Below, piece by piece: positions 12,925-26,444 of a DNA stretch of 64,000 nucleotides. Origin of the DNA: Tetrahymena thermophila SB210 (taxonomy: Eukaryota > Ciliophora > Oligohymenophorea > Hymenostomatida > Tetrahymenidae); contig NW_002476559.1 of NCBI RefSeq assembly GCF_000189635.1, forward strand, positions 1,674,001 through 1,738,000. Direction: 5' to 3'. Within the stretch, counting starts at the first letter, position 1. Every line of letters begins with the position of its first letter. Under the pieces are notes generated by a model. It did not search any database, was not told the DNA's origin, and saw nothing but the letters and a program-made list of their open reading frames with translations. The position numbers and the translations under genes were made by a program.

Positions 12925-14760
12925 TCATGCAAAGAAACACATGTTAAGAGATTAGGGGAAATTCTCTTCTCCTTCATAATGGGAGTTTCGAGGCATATTT
13001 ATTAGGACATTCTTATAAAATTTGTTTTAAATAGTGACATTTTCAAGCACTGTTGATGTTAGGACTCTTTCGTTGTTGTATGAAAGAAAACGTAAATTCG
13101 ATTCAAATTTTAGATTAGAATCAGATTTTTCCAAATCAATGCTTGTTGTGGAGCTTTTCAGATTTACAAGATTTATAAGCATAGAATATTCATAATCTCC
13201 TGAGATGTTGAAGAAGTAATTGTCAAACACATTTATATTGTATGCTAGATCAGGTGTGAATTTTATTTCTCCTGTTTTGATTATTTCTTATTTTTTTAAG
13301 GTGACAATTGAGATATTTTTGTTTTTTTTAACTTGTTTTTAAGACTATTATGAGTATTCTTTGAAGCTTTTCATATCATCAAATATTAACTGTTGTAGAT
13401 TATCATATGAGTCTTGGTGATTTTAAATATTCTGCTTTTGGATCTCATCTAAACTTTAGAACGAGCTAGTCTTTGTTGTGTTCTAAGAAAATTACTCATC
13501 TTCAAATATTTTAAAAAAAGCAATCTTTTTTGGGAAAATCATCACCAAAAACTCATACTCTGAGATTTTTTTGACTCTAGTAAAGAGCTAATTTCCTGCT
13601 ATTCTTTTTTAGATAACTAAAGGATTGTCTACTCTGGTTATATCAAACATATTTATTGTTCCTTTGGAAATGCTCAATATGTATTTATCATAAAGTATGG
13701 TCTCCAGCCCATAAACCTAAGATGAATGGTATCCCTTCAGCCTTTGAAAAATTTTTCCAGTAATGATATTCCAAACAACTATTTTTTTTCCAACTCCAGC
13801 TACTAAAAATTTTCCATTTTAGAATGTAATCAACCTACAAATTTACTTTCTATTTGAAAAAGTCCTTTTGCGTTTTAAATTAACATCTATCTATGAATAA
13901 AATAAATCTTAATTACTTGATTGTGTTTTGCTATTTTTATTACCAAACTAGTTTATTTGATTTTCTATTAACATTTATTCTTCATTAAAATACTGATTAT
14001 TAACACCTCGAAGATTTCTACTAACTTAACTAGAAAATTGATTGTTTATTTAAACAATATTCTAATTTATAGATTCAATAGATTTAAAATTTCTATTTTC
14101 AGGTAAGGTTATCTAAAGCTAAAATTCAATTATATTTCCATCATATCCAGAGATAAAGAAATAATCAGATCTTCTTGGGTCTTTCACTAAAACAACTAGC
14201 CCAAATTAAGAAATCTTTTGAGTAATTATGATTTTTGTTTTCTAAATATCAAATACATGGATAATTCCTTCTTGCGTGCCAAATACCAAAAACAAATTAT
14301 ACATGTGTATTAAGTTTGTTGTAATATTTAAATTTAAAGGAAACTGATATTTGAAAATTAATTTGTTTTCAAAGTTTTCCTCAAACATTATGTTTTTAAT
14401 GTATTTTAAATCAACATTAATGTCAAATCTATTAATTTATTCAACTATTTCCTAAATCTTAATGCAATAATTGCTACTAAACTCTGATTTCTACTTTTTG
14501 TTCAAAGCTTAATTTCTTTCTAACTTCTACTTGATGTTTAAAAGCATTGCTTTCATTTCGTCTACATTATATATGTCTTTCGATTAAAGATTATGCATTT
14601 TCTGATCAAAGTTCAATTGAATTTTTTATTTCTTATTCTATTTCTAGCTTAAGCAAGCATTACACAAATATAAAAACTTACCAGTTTAGCTTAGGTCTAT
14701 ATACTCGAAAACCTATTAATGCTCTATACATATTTATGACAACTAAATGCTACTTTGCAT
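12925..14760 (-). CDS. WD40-like protein with N-terminal Cys/His motif
   Basis: One uninterrupted frame of 612 codons (611 residues) from ATG 14758-14760 to TGA 12925-12927, using many TAA/TAG glutamines. The N-terminus carries C11-x2-H14 and C33-x2-C36 (C33-N-A-C36), spaced like a small zinc-binding site. A helical K/E/Q-rich stretch (~40-110) follows. From about 120 to 370 come beta-propeller-like repeats (YNLFLVFGTQEGIIHVFDI; DYFFISGYDGNIIEF; FLVAGVGKKIVVWNIITG; KYILSISKGTINMFDI). The C-terminal third is S/N/Q-rich and less structured. Proteins with a Cys/His head, a helical stretch and a WD40 propeller are common in ciliates; a scaffold role is inference. No intron is needed. The upstream frame stays open but has no other ATG nearby. 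Confidence 0.8.
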
Positions 14761-16358
14761 AATTTCAACTAATTGATTTTGAATTATTGAATACTTATCT
14801 ATCTATTTTTTTTATCTTTCAAACAAACAATAGACTCCTATCTAATTTAATAAAAAATTTCTTTTAATTAATTTACTAACAATTTAAAATAGTTGATTGT
14901 ATATGTAATTATTTATTTATTCATCAATTTCTACTTAAAATAAATCATAAAGCTTCACTTATACGCATACATGTCGAGTTAAATTTAACTTAATAATATA
15001 AAAAACTACAACATCAAATATTTAATCCAATTTGAAATTGCTTCTTTTTTAATTTGAAAGCATTAAAAAGATTATTTGTAAAGTTCAAAAATATTTTTAA
15101 AAGCTTTTTTTGAATGAATATTTTTTCAAAAATATCTTGATTTGCTATTTTTTGGTTATTAATTTATAGTATATTCTTAATTTGAGAAATAGACAAAATA
15201 AATTTTACTATCCTCTTTTTTGTATTTGATTATAAAATCATAATATTGATTATCTTACAATTTATTGAAATATATTTTTGTATCATATCATAAATATAAA
15301 AATTTTTATTTAAAAAATTTTGAAATAATTTTTAGTTTTTGGGAAATTTGTGAATATTTAATGAATTAAAAGGTTTATAATAGCCGAAGATGGATAAAAC
15401 AAAATGAATTTTTATTCAAATTATATCAAAAATACTTTAAATTAAATAATTAGGATAAGATTTATAGTAAACATTTTTATTTTATGTTTCATGTAATGGT
15501 TGCAAATTTTATGAAAAATGATAATAAAACTTAAAAAAAAAACCTGGAAGAAAATGTAGTAGGTTTGTAAGAATAAATACAATTTAACAGTTTATTTGCA
15601 TAGCCCTAAACTTGAATTTAACTGCTTCTGTAAAGAGCATTATTTATTTATAAAATTTATAAAAGTAGTTAATAAATGTATTGTCTTTAAATAGCCATCA
15701 AAAATATTTATAAGTAAATATTTGGTAAAATTTATCAAAAAACAATTTTAATAAAAAAATAAAATGTGATGACAAATATTAATTTCCTATTATTAATAAA
15801 CTTTTAGTTAAAAATCACAATTATATCATGAATAAATATTTAATTCAAAGTACCAATGACCAATGTAATTATCTTATCATTGTGAATCAGATAAAATATC
15901 ATAAATATTTAAATGAGTAATCTTTGAAAAAGAAAATAATATGACAGGTAATATTTTATTTTTCTAAACTTAAATATATATAATTTTATACAATAAGAAA
16001 ATATAGTAACATGAAAAAAAATTAAGTTTGCTTAAATTATTTTCATTCTTTAATTTCTACATATTATCGTTAACAAATAATTATTTTTCTATTAGTTTTT
16101 TCACTTTCTTTGCTTTGTAGGAATATTTTTATATTTCTGTTTTCTATCTGTTATTTAATGTTGTTTTTTGATTAAATAATTAATACCTTTTTTTAAAAAG
16201 ATATTTACTTTTTTAAAAAACTTCATTCATTTTAAGTTTAGTGGATTAACTTTTATTTAATTAATAGTCATGAAATATTTTATTTATTTTAATTGTTATA
16301 AATTAATATTTAATAAATAAATAAAAAATAGAATACTTTGATAGCCATATGAGATATT
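14761..16358. other. AT-rich intergenic spacer
   Basis: Between the start of the WD40-like gene (14760) and the stop of the Cys-rich membrane gene (16359-16361). No coding frame, structured repeat or RNA gene recognised; presumably the promoter of the former and 3' region of the latter. Confidence 0.6.
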
Positions 16359-19318
16359 TCATTTTTTTTAAGATTGTTATTCTAACTAATCATTTCTGTG
16401 TTACTCTATCATGTATATTGTTTGCTCATGAATTGGTTGTTCTAAAATTTCATCAACTTTTTTGACTTCAATATTATTTTTACTTACTTAAACTGATTTA
16501 TCTAATTTTAGATTATTTTTAGCTGATTTTACTTGATTGGTTTAATTTTTTATTTTTTTTTATGTTACTTATTAGTATTCTTTCATTCTTTTGTCAATTT
16601 TTTTGTAACTAAATATAAATGCTATGAAAATAAATAAGGCAATCAGTATGGATGCGCAAATAAAACCAATAATAAGTAGTTAATTTAATGAAAATGACTA
16701 GTTATTTAAATTATAATATTAATTATTTTACTCTTTTTATTAGTCGTTTACCTCTTAAGTAGTTTAATTTACATATATTTTAGAATCTATAATGTTTTAT
16801 AAATAAGCACATTTTCCAACTTAAGAAATCCAGTCTAATCCATCTTAGCAAATGTTTGATGATTTGCAATCAGAATAAGTATCAGCTATAACTCCATTAC
16901 CACAGAGCTTCATACATTTTTAAAATTTAAATGAATATATTTCATTTATTTCACAATCATTTTCTTATTAACAATTTTTAATATCAGTAACTATACTACA
17001 ATCTGAGCATTAATAAGATATTCCAGTAGTAGTATATATAGCAGATTTATTGCATAAACGTCTATAATTACATTATTATTATTTTATTTATAACATGCCA
17101 TTTAGACATTATGGAAGACATTTTTGGAAAGTCTAACTCCATCCATAGCCTTATTTGCAACTGTATTATTTATCCAAACATATATTTTTAAAGCATTTAT
17201 TACACTTCAAACCTTATTGTTAGATGTAGCATTATCTCTATGTAAATAACTAATTCAAATAATATCCTTGCTAATTTAAATATTAGCAATTTTTATTTTA
17301 GAGTGTAGAACTATCACAAGTATAAGGAGATCCACTTATGCCTGTCTCTGATCCTAATTAAACTTTGATATATTAAAATAATTATTTTTAAAGTGTTAAT
17401 AAAAACTTTAATAGAAAAAAATTATTTTATTTAATTAATTATTAAAAAAATTAAATTTACCTTAATATTAATAATATATTTAAAAAGAAATAGAAGTAGT
17501 ATCACCAGATTTATAAAATTAATAGTAACATATCCCATTTACTAAAATATAATTATTCTAACACTGTAAACATTTATTTGGACCTTTTAACTATAAACAA
17601 AAATATTCATAATAAACAGGATAACATTATTAAGTATTGATTTCTCGTGAAGATCCCAAACCACATTATGAGCAATAACGGTCTTAACTTTAACCTACGC
17701 ATGGATAGTATTCTAAAGAATAGTCATTTTTTATGCATTAAGCACCTGTATTATCATAACCATTATATTAAAATAGAATATAATTTTATATACATTAGTA
17801 ACAATAAGTTGGATTTTAATAGGAATAAATCAAACAATTTTTTATCATAGGTATAGGATAGCATTTACCTTATTGCATAATATATTATTATTAACATAAT
17901 AAACAGTTTTCTTAAGTATCATAAATTATACAATATGGCGTTTAACCTTTGATACATTCATTTTATAACAGAAAATATTAATCATTGCAAACTATACACT
18001 TATTTTCTGCTATTACTCTACAATTAGGTATGCCTAAGTCTTCTGATTATCCACAGAAGCTTTAATATGTTTAAAATAATTATGTTCCCTGAGGTTATTG
18101 TGTTTAAACATAATATACACCTTTTCTTTCACATTTAAAGCATAAGTTAGACATGTATTAGGTACATCCTTATATTTAATTAAGAATATTCATGCATCCA
18201 AATTAATTTTAGGGGGTTAAGGGGGAAATTAATTAATTAAAATAATAAGAATAAGATTAATCTTAAGCAAAGTCAATAGCAAACGATAAAAGCAAAAGAT
18301 AAATAGGATCATTATACTCAATATTGATTGGAATTGAAGTTTAGATAATTTAAAGCTTTATAAAATTAGTTATTGAATTTTTTAACATACTAAAAGTCTT
18401 ATAATCTAGTTAATATCCTATATTACATAACGGTAATTATATATATATATTTCCTACTGCGTCTGTGCTCGTAGACGAAGAACCTGCTGTATTTTGAGAT
18501 GGTGATTATGTACATAATCCTTAAGAATTAAAATACCCACTTTGGCATTACATACAAAATTAAAACAATCCAGCATATCCAAAAGTTAAACAATTTTAGA
18601 AATAAGTACATGCAGATCCTGTAGAATCTATCGCTTCACCATCTGAGCAAGTGCATGTAATACCATTATTTTTGAGACATTAAAAGTTTATGGGAATGCA
18701 GCCAATAGAATCCTTAAAAGCAAAATTTTGCATACATTAAATATCTGTATCGTAAATTGCATCATTGGTAATCTTATTTGGGTTGATTAAGTTAAAGAGG
18801 CCATAGTATGTATTATATTTCTTTGATTTATAGAATAGCTCATAATTTTGGATGCACGTTTAACCATTGGTAATTTTGCAAAATCTATCTGGAAAGTGGA
18901 ATATTAAGTCCTATGAAATATCTAGAGTATAAGGAAATCTAGGAGATATACATATCTTGTTAACTGTATCGATCTTAGAGCATCTCGGATCATACTGTAA
19001 TGGATTTTCTGTGACAAATAACTCATTATGATCTATTTAAATAGTTGTATAAGCTTCATCACACTCTCTGTTTCTATCTAGTCTTTTACAATAAGAATAT
19101 AAAGGCATAGGTAAAATTGAAGCCTCAATGCATGATTTAAAATCATAATCTACAATATATCCAAACTTGCATTCTTAGCAGATCATCTAAAGCTGAGTAT
19201 TCTATGGATTTTAATACACAATAAAGGGAAATGAGCAGTTATCAATCATATTTTTTGACTAAACTTAAGTAAGTAAAAATAGCAATCCTATAGGAAGCAA
19301 AAATTCAATTTTTTTCAT
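16359..19318 (-). CDS. Type I membrane Cys-rich protein
   Basis: Two exons, 17461-19318 and 16359-17353, joined at phase 1 by a 107-nt intron; 951 codons (950 residues) ending in TGA. Starts MKKIEFLLPIGLLFLLTQVQ, a clear signal peptide. The ectodomain (~25-840) is rich in spaced cysteines (CxxC, CxxCxxxY) interleaved with Y/N/Q-rich segments, unlike the regular furin-like modules of the leftmost genes. A single membrane helix near residues 845-868 (IIGFICASILIALFIFIAF) is followed by a basic K/Q-rich tail of ~80 residues. Topology: signal peptide, lumenal/extracellular domain, one helix, cytosolic tail. Function not recognised; a surface or endomembrane receptor is inference. A possible in-frame intron near 16740-16690 (GTAAAC...TAG) would remove only linker. 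Confidence 0.8.
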
Positions 19319-21372
19319 GTTTCCTTTGATTAAAATTTTCTTAAATTTAATTATTATCTCAATTTAGTTTGTGGTAACTAAATCATGATTTAATTAACAA
19401 AAAATTAAAAAGAGAAATAAAATCAATGGTAAATTTCATAAACTTGTAAATTAATTCTGATCAAAATAAAATAAATTGTAAGTTAAGATAAACAAATCAA
19501 TTGATATTTTATTAATCTAGCTAGAACTACCGTTTTCTTTAAAACACCAATTTAAAAACTATGACGTAAGCAATAAATAAATAAATATTTATATATTTAA
19601 GGATAAAATCAAAATGATAGAATGCAATGGTAACTCAATAGTAGACTGTATGATTAACATATCATCCATTTTTAATATAGTCTTTATTTTACAAAAATTT
19701 ATTAAATTTTTGGGATTTTTATATCTGTAAGATATCTAATAATGCGGGGTCAAATTATATGCAATTACTTCTATTATTTAAGGAAAATTTGAAAATCGTT
19801 TATATATATATTTTTTCTATCCCTTTCTTGAGTCTCAATTAAGTAAATTAGTGTATCAAGAGGAGATTTTCAATTTTTAAAAATTTCTACGGAATCATTG
19901 AGTAAAAATAAGAAAATATAAATTGATTCGATAATTAAGTATTTAAGTTGATGAAATGTACTAATAATAAATATTTAACACTATTTTGTAATCTACAGTA
20001 TTTACTTTAAAGAATTAGATAAAAATATTTAGAGAAAATTTTCCTAGAAAAAAACTAATTAATCCTTCCTTACCATCTTTTCTTTAGAAATGCTTAAGTA
20101 TCTATACATGTTTTCAATATATATTAATTTATTTTAAAAATATAGTTAAAAAAGAAGAAAAAAACAGAAAACTAAGACTTTTATTTTCAATGAACAAAAA
20201 TATTTCACTCTATTAAAATAATTAAAAAATGGTTTGATTTTCCTTCTCAATAAATTGATTTATAGCTAGCTCTTCATATTATTGGAATTTTTGATTAGAG
20301 AATTTAAAAATATCGAAACTTTATTGTAGTAATCTTGTTTCATTAAAAACCAAAATATTTTTATATCATAAGCAGAGTTGTTAACTCTTTAGAAAAGCAA
20401 ATGCTCAACTCAGATGGCTTTTTAATTCTTAATTTTAAATATTTTGCGAGTTATAAATTAAAAATTTCAAAAAAATTATTTTAATAGGTGGAATAATCTA
20501 AAAATAAGTAAATAATTATGAAAAAAAGTGAATAAAATTAGCTTAAAATCATAAAAATTAAATGAGATATCATTATCTGTACCTAAACAGTTCGTGATAT
20601 TTTAATTACACGATTAGCTATATATGTATCAAGTAATTATATTTTTTTAAATCAAACTAAATATTTGATGAGGCTGAAAATATTAAACATTTTAATAAAA
20701 GATTTTTTATCAAAAATGAGAAAATAAAAAGCAAAGACTTATTAAATGGATTTTTTAAATTTAAATAAAGGATTGATTATCTTATATATCAGAAAGGGAT
20801 TTTTTAATTTATTTTAGTTGTGCACGCGTTTCAAATCAAAAAAAATATAAATTTGGCAGAAAACAATAAAATTAGCAACTACGATTTTAAGAGTAATTAT
20901 TCTTTTAAATTGCAGTAAATATTTGGATTTTAAGAATGATTAATCCATGAAAAATTTAATTCTTTGTAACTTTCTAAAATATTTTGTTAAAAAAGTAATA
21001 AAAAATTCGAAAATAAAAAAGCTCGAATATCGATTAATCATACTATTATCAATCTATTACATATTTTATATATTTAATTTATAGACAGATTTTAAAAAGT
21101 GATGATTTTAAAATATAAATTTTCATTTATATATGTTTTTTTTGATTGTTTGTTTGGTCAAAAAAATGAAAATGTGAGTGTATCCACAAAATATAACATA
21201 ACAAATATATAAACAAACAAATAATATATTTTGTAAGATTTTTATTATTTTTTAAGCTTTGCCAAACAAAACATTTGATTTAGTTACAAGTTAATTAATT
21301 AATCTCTAATTCTCCTTATAATAAATAATTTAAATTAAATTGAAATATTATACTAAAACATCAATCTAAAAA
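19319..21372. other. Divergent intergenic spacer
   Basis: Separates two divergently transcribed genes (minus-strand start at 19318, plus-strand start at 21373), so it must hold both promoters. AT-rich with homopolymer runs; no motif could be assigned and no coding frame is convincing. Confidence 0.6.
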
Positions 21373-23571
21373 ATGAGCTAGGTAGACAGCGAGTTCTTGG
21401 TTTTATTTTTAAATCAATTAGTTAATAACGAAGTTTTTGCAGAAAAGGGTTTCATTAAAAAGCTCTAGTTAGTTGCAGAAAGCATTTAGAATGATTAGGC
21501 TTAAAAGAATGTTGATATTGCTATCTCTTCTTTAAAGTAATTTATACAAAAAAATATGGAGGAGTTCAAGGAAAATGAAGAGCTCAAGATTTTATCACCC
21601 ATGAAATAGCTCAAAGTCAAACGTTTGTATGTAGACGGATGCTTTGATCTCATGCATTCAGGTCATTTCAATGCCATAAGATAGGTAATCTCAATTTTCA
21701 TATCAAAATAAATTAGATTTATTGCTTAAATAATTTTCCCTCTCTATTTACTCAACTAAACTAGTTTTTTTTCAAAAGGCTAAATAATACTGCGAAACTC
21801 TTGTTGTTGGTGTCATTGCCCAAGAAGAAATCACCAAGAGAAAAGGTCCTCCCGTTCTCAGTTATGAAGAAAGAGTTGGAATCGGTAATATTTTTATCTT
21901 TATTTCATTACATGGATTTAATGAATTAGGATGATATAAAAAACTTCAAAACGTGGAAAAATAGAAAGATATTTTTTTATTAAAACGAGCTTCAATCTAT
22001 TACTTTCTTACTTAAATGGTTCTAGAGATAAATTTTAGTTGATATTTAATTTAAAATGAAATAATAATTCAAGTTTACCTTTTTTATATTAACTACTTTG
22101 TCAAAAATAATCAGCTAAGGCTTGTAAATGGGCTGACGAAATCTGCGAACATGCTCCTTATGATCCAACTATTGAGCTTATTGATCGTCTCAACTGTAGT
22201 CATGTCGCCCACGGAGACGATATGATCGTTGGACCTGATGGCTGTGATGCTTATTCCCCTTTTAAGATCTCAAACAGAATGATGTAAAATATATTTATTA
22301 TTACTCTTCAAAAATAGCTAGCTGAAAAATGATTTTCAAAACAGAGCTAACAATGAAAAAGATTAAAAAATATTAATAATTTGATTAAAATTTAACAAAA
22401 ATAGAACTTTCAAGAGAACTGAAGGTATTTCTACCACTGATATCGTAGGTAGACTTCTATTGATGACCAAGAATTAATAGAGTATTGAAATAGTAATAAA
22501 TTAGATAATTATTAATAATGCAATTAGGGAGATATGAATCAATCAATTTATTTATTTATTTTTCAATAGAGTTCAACACAATAAAACTTATTTTTATCTA
22601 ATAAAATTTCAATTGATTAATTCATCAATTTTTTATTTTGTATAAATGTAGAAAAAAATTCGTAAATTAAGTGGAGAACAAGGAATTACAGCAAGCAAAA
22701 TTGAATCTTTGGAAAACACAACTAACATTAAAGAAGTTGATGAATCTACTGCTGTCAAACTAAAACTTTTGAACACCACAAAGAGAATTAGATAATTCAG
22801 TTAAGGAAACAGAGAACCAAAAGAAGGAGATAAAATTGTTTATATTGATGGCTCTTTTGATATGCTTCATATTGGCCACATTGAAACTTTAAAGAAAGCC
22901 AAAGAACTCGGAGACTACCTTATTGTTGGTTTACATGATGATGAAGTAAAAATATTTTTTTTTTAATTTAAAAGGATCTAAAAGAAATAAATAAATCAAT
23001 CAAATTAATCTGAATTTAATGATATTTTAAAATAAAAATAGACTGTTTAGGAAAAGAAAGGAAGCAATTATCCTGTTTTGACCCTTTAAGAAAGAGTTCT
23101 TAATGTTTTGGCTATGAAGGTAAATTGATAAATAAATTATTAAGAAATATAAACAGTTTTTTGATAATTTTTAAATAGTATGTTGATGAAGTTATTATTG
23201 GTGCTCCCTGGTAGCCAACAGAATAATTAATAAAGCAATTTAACATCAGTATAGTTGTTGAAGGAACAATGACTAAGCTAAAAGAAAACAAGCCAGAAGT
23301 TATTGAACAAGATCCTTATTTAGTTCCCAAAAAATTAGGTATTTTCAAGCAAATCGAATCCTCAAACGACATGACCACTGATAAAATAGTTGAAAGAATC
23401 ATTGAAAACAGATTGAGGTAAAAAAAGCATAATTAAATAAAATAAAATTTTATTAGGCATTTAAAAATTTTATTTGTTTGTTTTAAAAATAGATTCCTTG
23501 AAATTTACAATGTCAAAAACAAAAAGTAAGACTTGTACTATGAATAAGAAAGAAAAGTTAAAGAAGTCTGA
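21373..23571 (+). CDS. PCYT2: CTP:phosphoethanolamine cytidylyltransferase
   Basis: Catalyses CTP + phosphoethanolamine to CDP-ethanolamine + diphosphate, the regulated step of the Kennedy pathway to phosphatidylethanolamine. Eight exons (21373-21684, 21779-21884, 22115-22283, 22405-22492, 22652-22945, 23042-23119, 23179-23417, 23493-23571), all phases consistent; 455 codons (454 residues). Two cytidylyltransferase domains are visible. The first has [11 protein letters not shown] with HxGH at 95-98 and [13 protein letters not shown]; the second has [11 protein letters not shown] with HxGH at 298-301, then GAPWQPTE and [13 protein letters not shown]. Tandem domains with HxGH in each half are diagnostic of ECT rather than the single-domain choline enzyme. 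An extra ~75-residue N-terminus precedes the first domain. Soluble/cytosolic; no signal peptide. Identification is firm. Confidence 0.95.
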
Positions 23572-24180
23572 TCTATCTATAATTAAAAGATTGACTTAAC
23601 TTTCACAATATTTATATATTATATTATTGTTAAACCTTTTTGTGTTGATTCTAGCTAGTAATCCTTTAGAGCATAAAGGATTTTTGTGTGCTAAAATTTT
23701 GTTTTCATTTATAAAAAAATCATCAATAAATAATTCAAGTTAAATTTTAATTTAATTTTAAAGATAAAAAATATATTTTTAAAACACATTCATTTGAAAT
23801 AGCTAAAATATTTATTTTATTTCTATTTTTATATTTAAATAATTGATATAATAGCTTAATTTATTTTAACAAGTTTTAATTCACGTAAACAATAAAACAT
23901 ATTTTTTATTATTAAAATGATAAATTACTTTTTTAAATAGAAATTATTTCTGAATAAAATTTGAATTGAAATAATTTTTTTATAATAAAATTAACAAAAT
24001 ATCTCTTCTTATTGTTCTTCTTACTTTATAATTAATTACTCTAAATATATTTATGATTGATTAGGATACATATTAAAATGATTTGTTAGGTAGGTATTTT
24101 AAATTTAATCTACATATTATATATAAATGGTGCAATTTAATATTTAAATCAACATTTTTCATTAAGAAAATGATTTTTAC
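23572..24180. other. Convergent intergenic spacer
   Basis: Lies between the PCYT2 stop (23569-23571) and the stop of the convergent small minus-strand gene (24181). Contains only AT-rich 3' flank; no terminator or RNA gene is recognisable. Confidence 0.55.
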
Positions 24181-24753
24181 TCATAAAGCTGGTGTGATTT
24201 CTTTAAATAGCTAAATTGAATTACTATGCTCTTGTAAAATAGAAGATTCAATCATTTCTTCTATATCTTAAATTGTTAATCTTTTAGTTGCTAAAGCAAT
24301 TTAAATTCCTCTTGATATTTCAAATGCTCCATTACCAAATATTTCTATGTTCGAAGCAACATATTCGCTATCATTTGATACTAGTATTAAATCTTTCTCA
24401 AAAGGTAAAAGATAAATTGTAGGTGTTAAAGTAATTTTATAAATAATATTATTAATATCTTTAAAGCACATTTATATATCAGTCTAAGGGTTAAAGTCCT
24501 TGTATAAACTTATTTTGATAATTTCTTAATCTTAATATCTAAGCATCCCGAAAGCATATTGCTGCTTAAACCACCATTTTTAATTTTCATTTGCAAATTA
24601 GCTCTTTTAAGTAGAGTTTAATTATGGAAAAAGCATATCTTTAAATAAGCTATCAAAATTAGTTATCTAAGAGTTGATCATTTTATTTTAATGCTAATCA
24701 ATGTCTTTATATTCTTAATTCAAATATATTTCTTGCTAATTACTTTCAATCAT
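24181..24753 (-). CDS. Hypothetical protein, 190 residues
   Basis: Single-exon frame of 191 codons from ATG 24751-24753 to TGA 24181-24183, with many TAA/TAG glutamines. Base composition is clearly richer than the flanks. The N-terminal 60 residues are polar and Q/N-rich. The rest looks like a compact mixed alpha/beta domain (KWWFKQQYAFGMLRYQ, ITLTPTIYLLPF, ISRGIQIALATKRLT). No signal peptide, membrane helix or known motif. An upstream 5' exon cannot be excluded because the frame stays open a little above the ATG. Function not recognised. Confidence 0.6.
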
Positions 24754-26444
24754 AATATTAATTTAAATTATCCTACTTTCTTTAGTGTTCTTTTGTAATG
24801 ATCTTTTATTGTAAAAATTAGTATTCAAATTATTAAAAATGTTACTATAAAAAGTTAATTAATTATTTATATTTGCTATTATCAAAAAAAGAAAGAATAT
24901 CGTCAGAAATCAATTAAATTGACTTAGAATTAGTAAATACTATGAATTATTAAGCCTAAGTATTGTTTTAATATTTATTAATGATATTTTGTAAGTAGAT
25001 ACTATGAAATACATTTAAATACCTTTTTATATACATCTTTGATTTTATTTATAGATAAAAATGTAGCTAAAATGAATCATTAGTTATTTTATGGTAAGCA
25101 AAACATATCTTATTCAGAATAATTTATTATTTTTTTATTAGAAGGAATCAATTTAAGTAAATGAAATAAAGTTAGCATCAATAAAAATTTATATCATATA
25201 CTTAAATAAATTGATGTACTATAAATTCTTAGTATCTCTAAAATTTAGTCCTAAAATTCAATGAAATTTATAAAATATTTAAGGTTCGTGATATTCAAAT
25301 TAAGGAACAGCTATAATAAGACCTTTGTATATGAGGAAATACGGTTATATTATTTAATTTAATAATTAAGGGAATTTTGACTTAAAAATCAGTTCATTTT
25401 GGGCTAAATAAATCTAAAATATTAAATTTACTAAAATTTATAAAGAATTATAGCTTACTATAATAATATTTATCAAAGTTAATCTTAATAGTCTTATCTT
25501 AAAAAATTGATTTATCAGCAATTAAAATTTTTGATTTAAGAAAAATTAAATTCTTTAACATTGTAAATTGAAAGAAAAAAGTTACGATTAAATTAATAGT
25601 AGAATGTAATTTTAAAGGTTATTGATTCATTATATAATTAAGTTTTATAATAATATTTTAGTGATTACATAGTAGAAGTTTTAGATTTTATGGTTGCAAT
25701 TATTTATTTTGGTTTTCTTTTAAAAGATTTTTTCAATAAAAAATTGTTTTAGTAAATAGTAAGTGTATTAAAAAATATAGTTATTTAATTAATTTACAGT
25801 ATTTAGTTTAAATTTTTAATAATTTTTAATGTTTTTATAAAATACTTTAAAATGGATATCTTATTTTCATTTTAAAATACTTCAAAAAAAATTCATAACT
25901 TGCTAAAAACTAATCTCTGAAACATAGTTTAATATTAAATGCAAATTAATTTTGCTTAATTTAATTTTAGAAATATTTTTATAGTTCTTATTTGAAGTAA
26001 CAACTAACGATAATTATATAAATGAATAAATTTAAAACTATAAAAACTATTTTAATTTAAAAAAAATATTGCAAAATATGAATGAAATTATTTTTTTAAA
26101 GTTTACTTTGATTTGTATGTCAATTTTAAATCTAATAATTTTTTTATTTCTTTAATTATGTGTTTAACCAGTAAATTTATTGGAACAAAAGTAGTGTTTT
26201 TTAAAAATAAAAATTGATTTATTTTCTTTAGTCTTTAAGGAGCTGTTAAATACTCCTTATATCTCCACAAATTTTTATTATTATTCACAATATTAAAGAT
26301 TTTTAAGAGATATCTATCTAGTTTCAAAACAAATTAATTAATTAACTAATAAAGCAGCAAGAATAAATAATCAAGATAAATATATAAATATTTACATACA
26401 CATATAAAAGCAAGCAAACACGTACATATTTAATGTAAAATAAA
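24754..26444. other. Divergent AT-rich intergenic spacer
   Basis: Separates a minus-strand gene (start 24753) from a plus-strand gene (start 26445) and must hold both promoters. I see nothing else: no coding frame of normal composition, no repeats beyond A/T runs. Confidence 0.55.

Noticed and set aside
18356-18390. A 35-nt intron in the Cys-rich membrane gene
   Set aside because: It arose from a miscounted AT repeat. Recounting shows a single open frame from 19318 to 17461.
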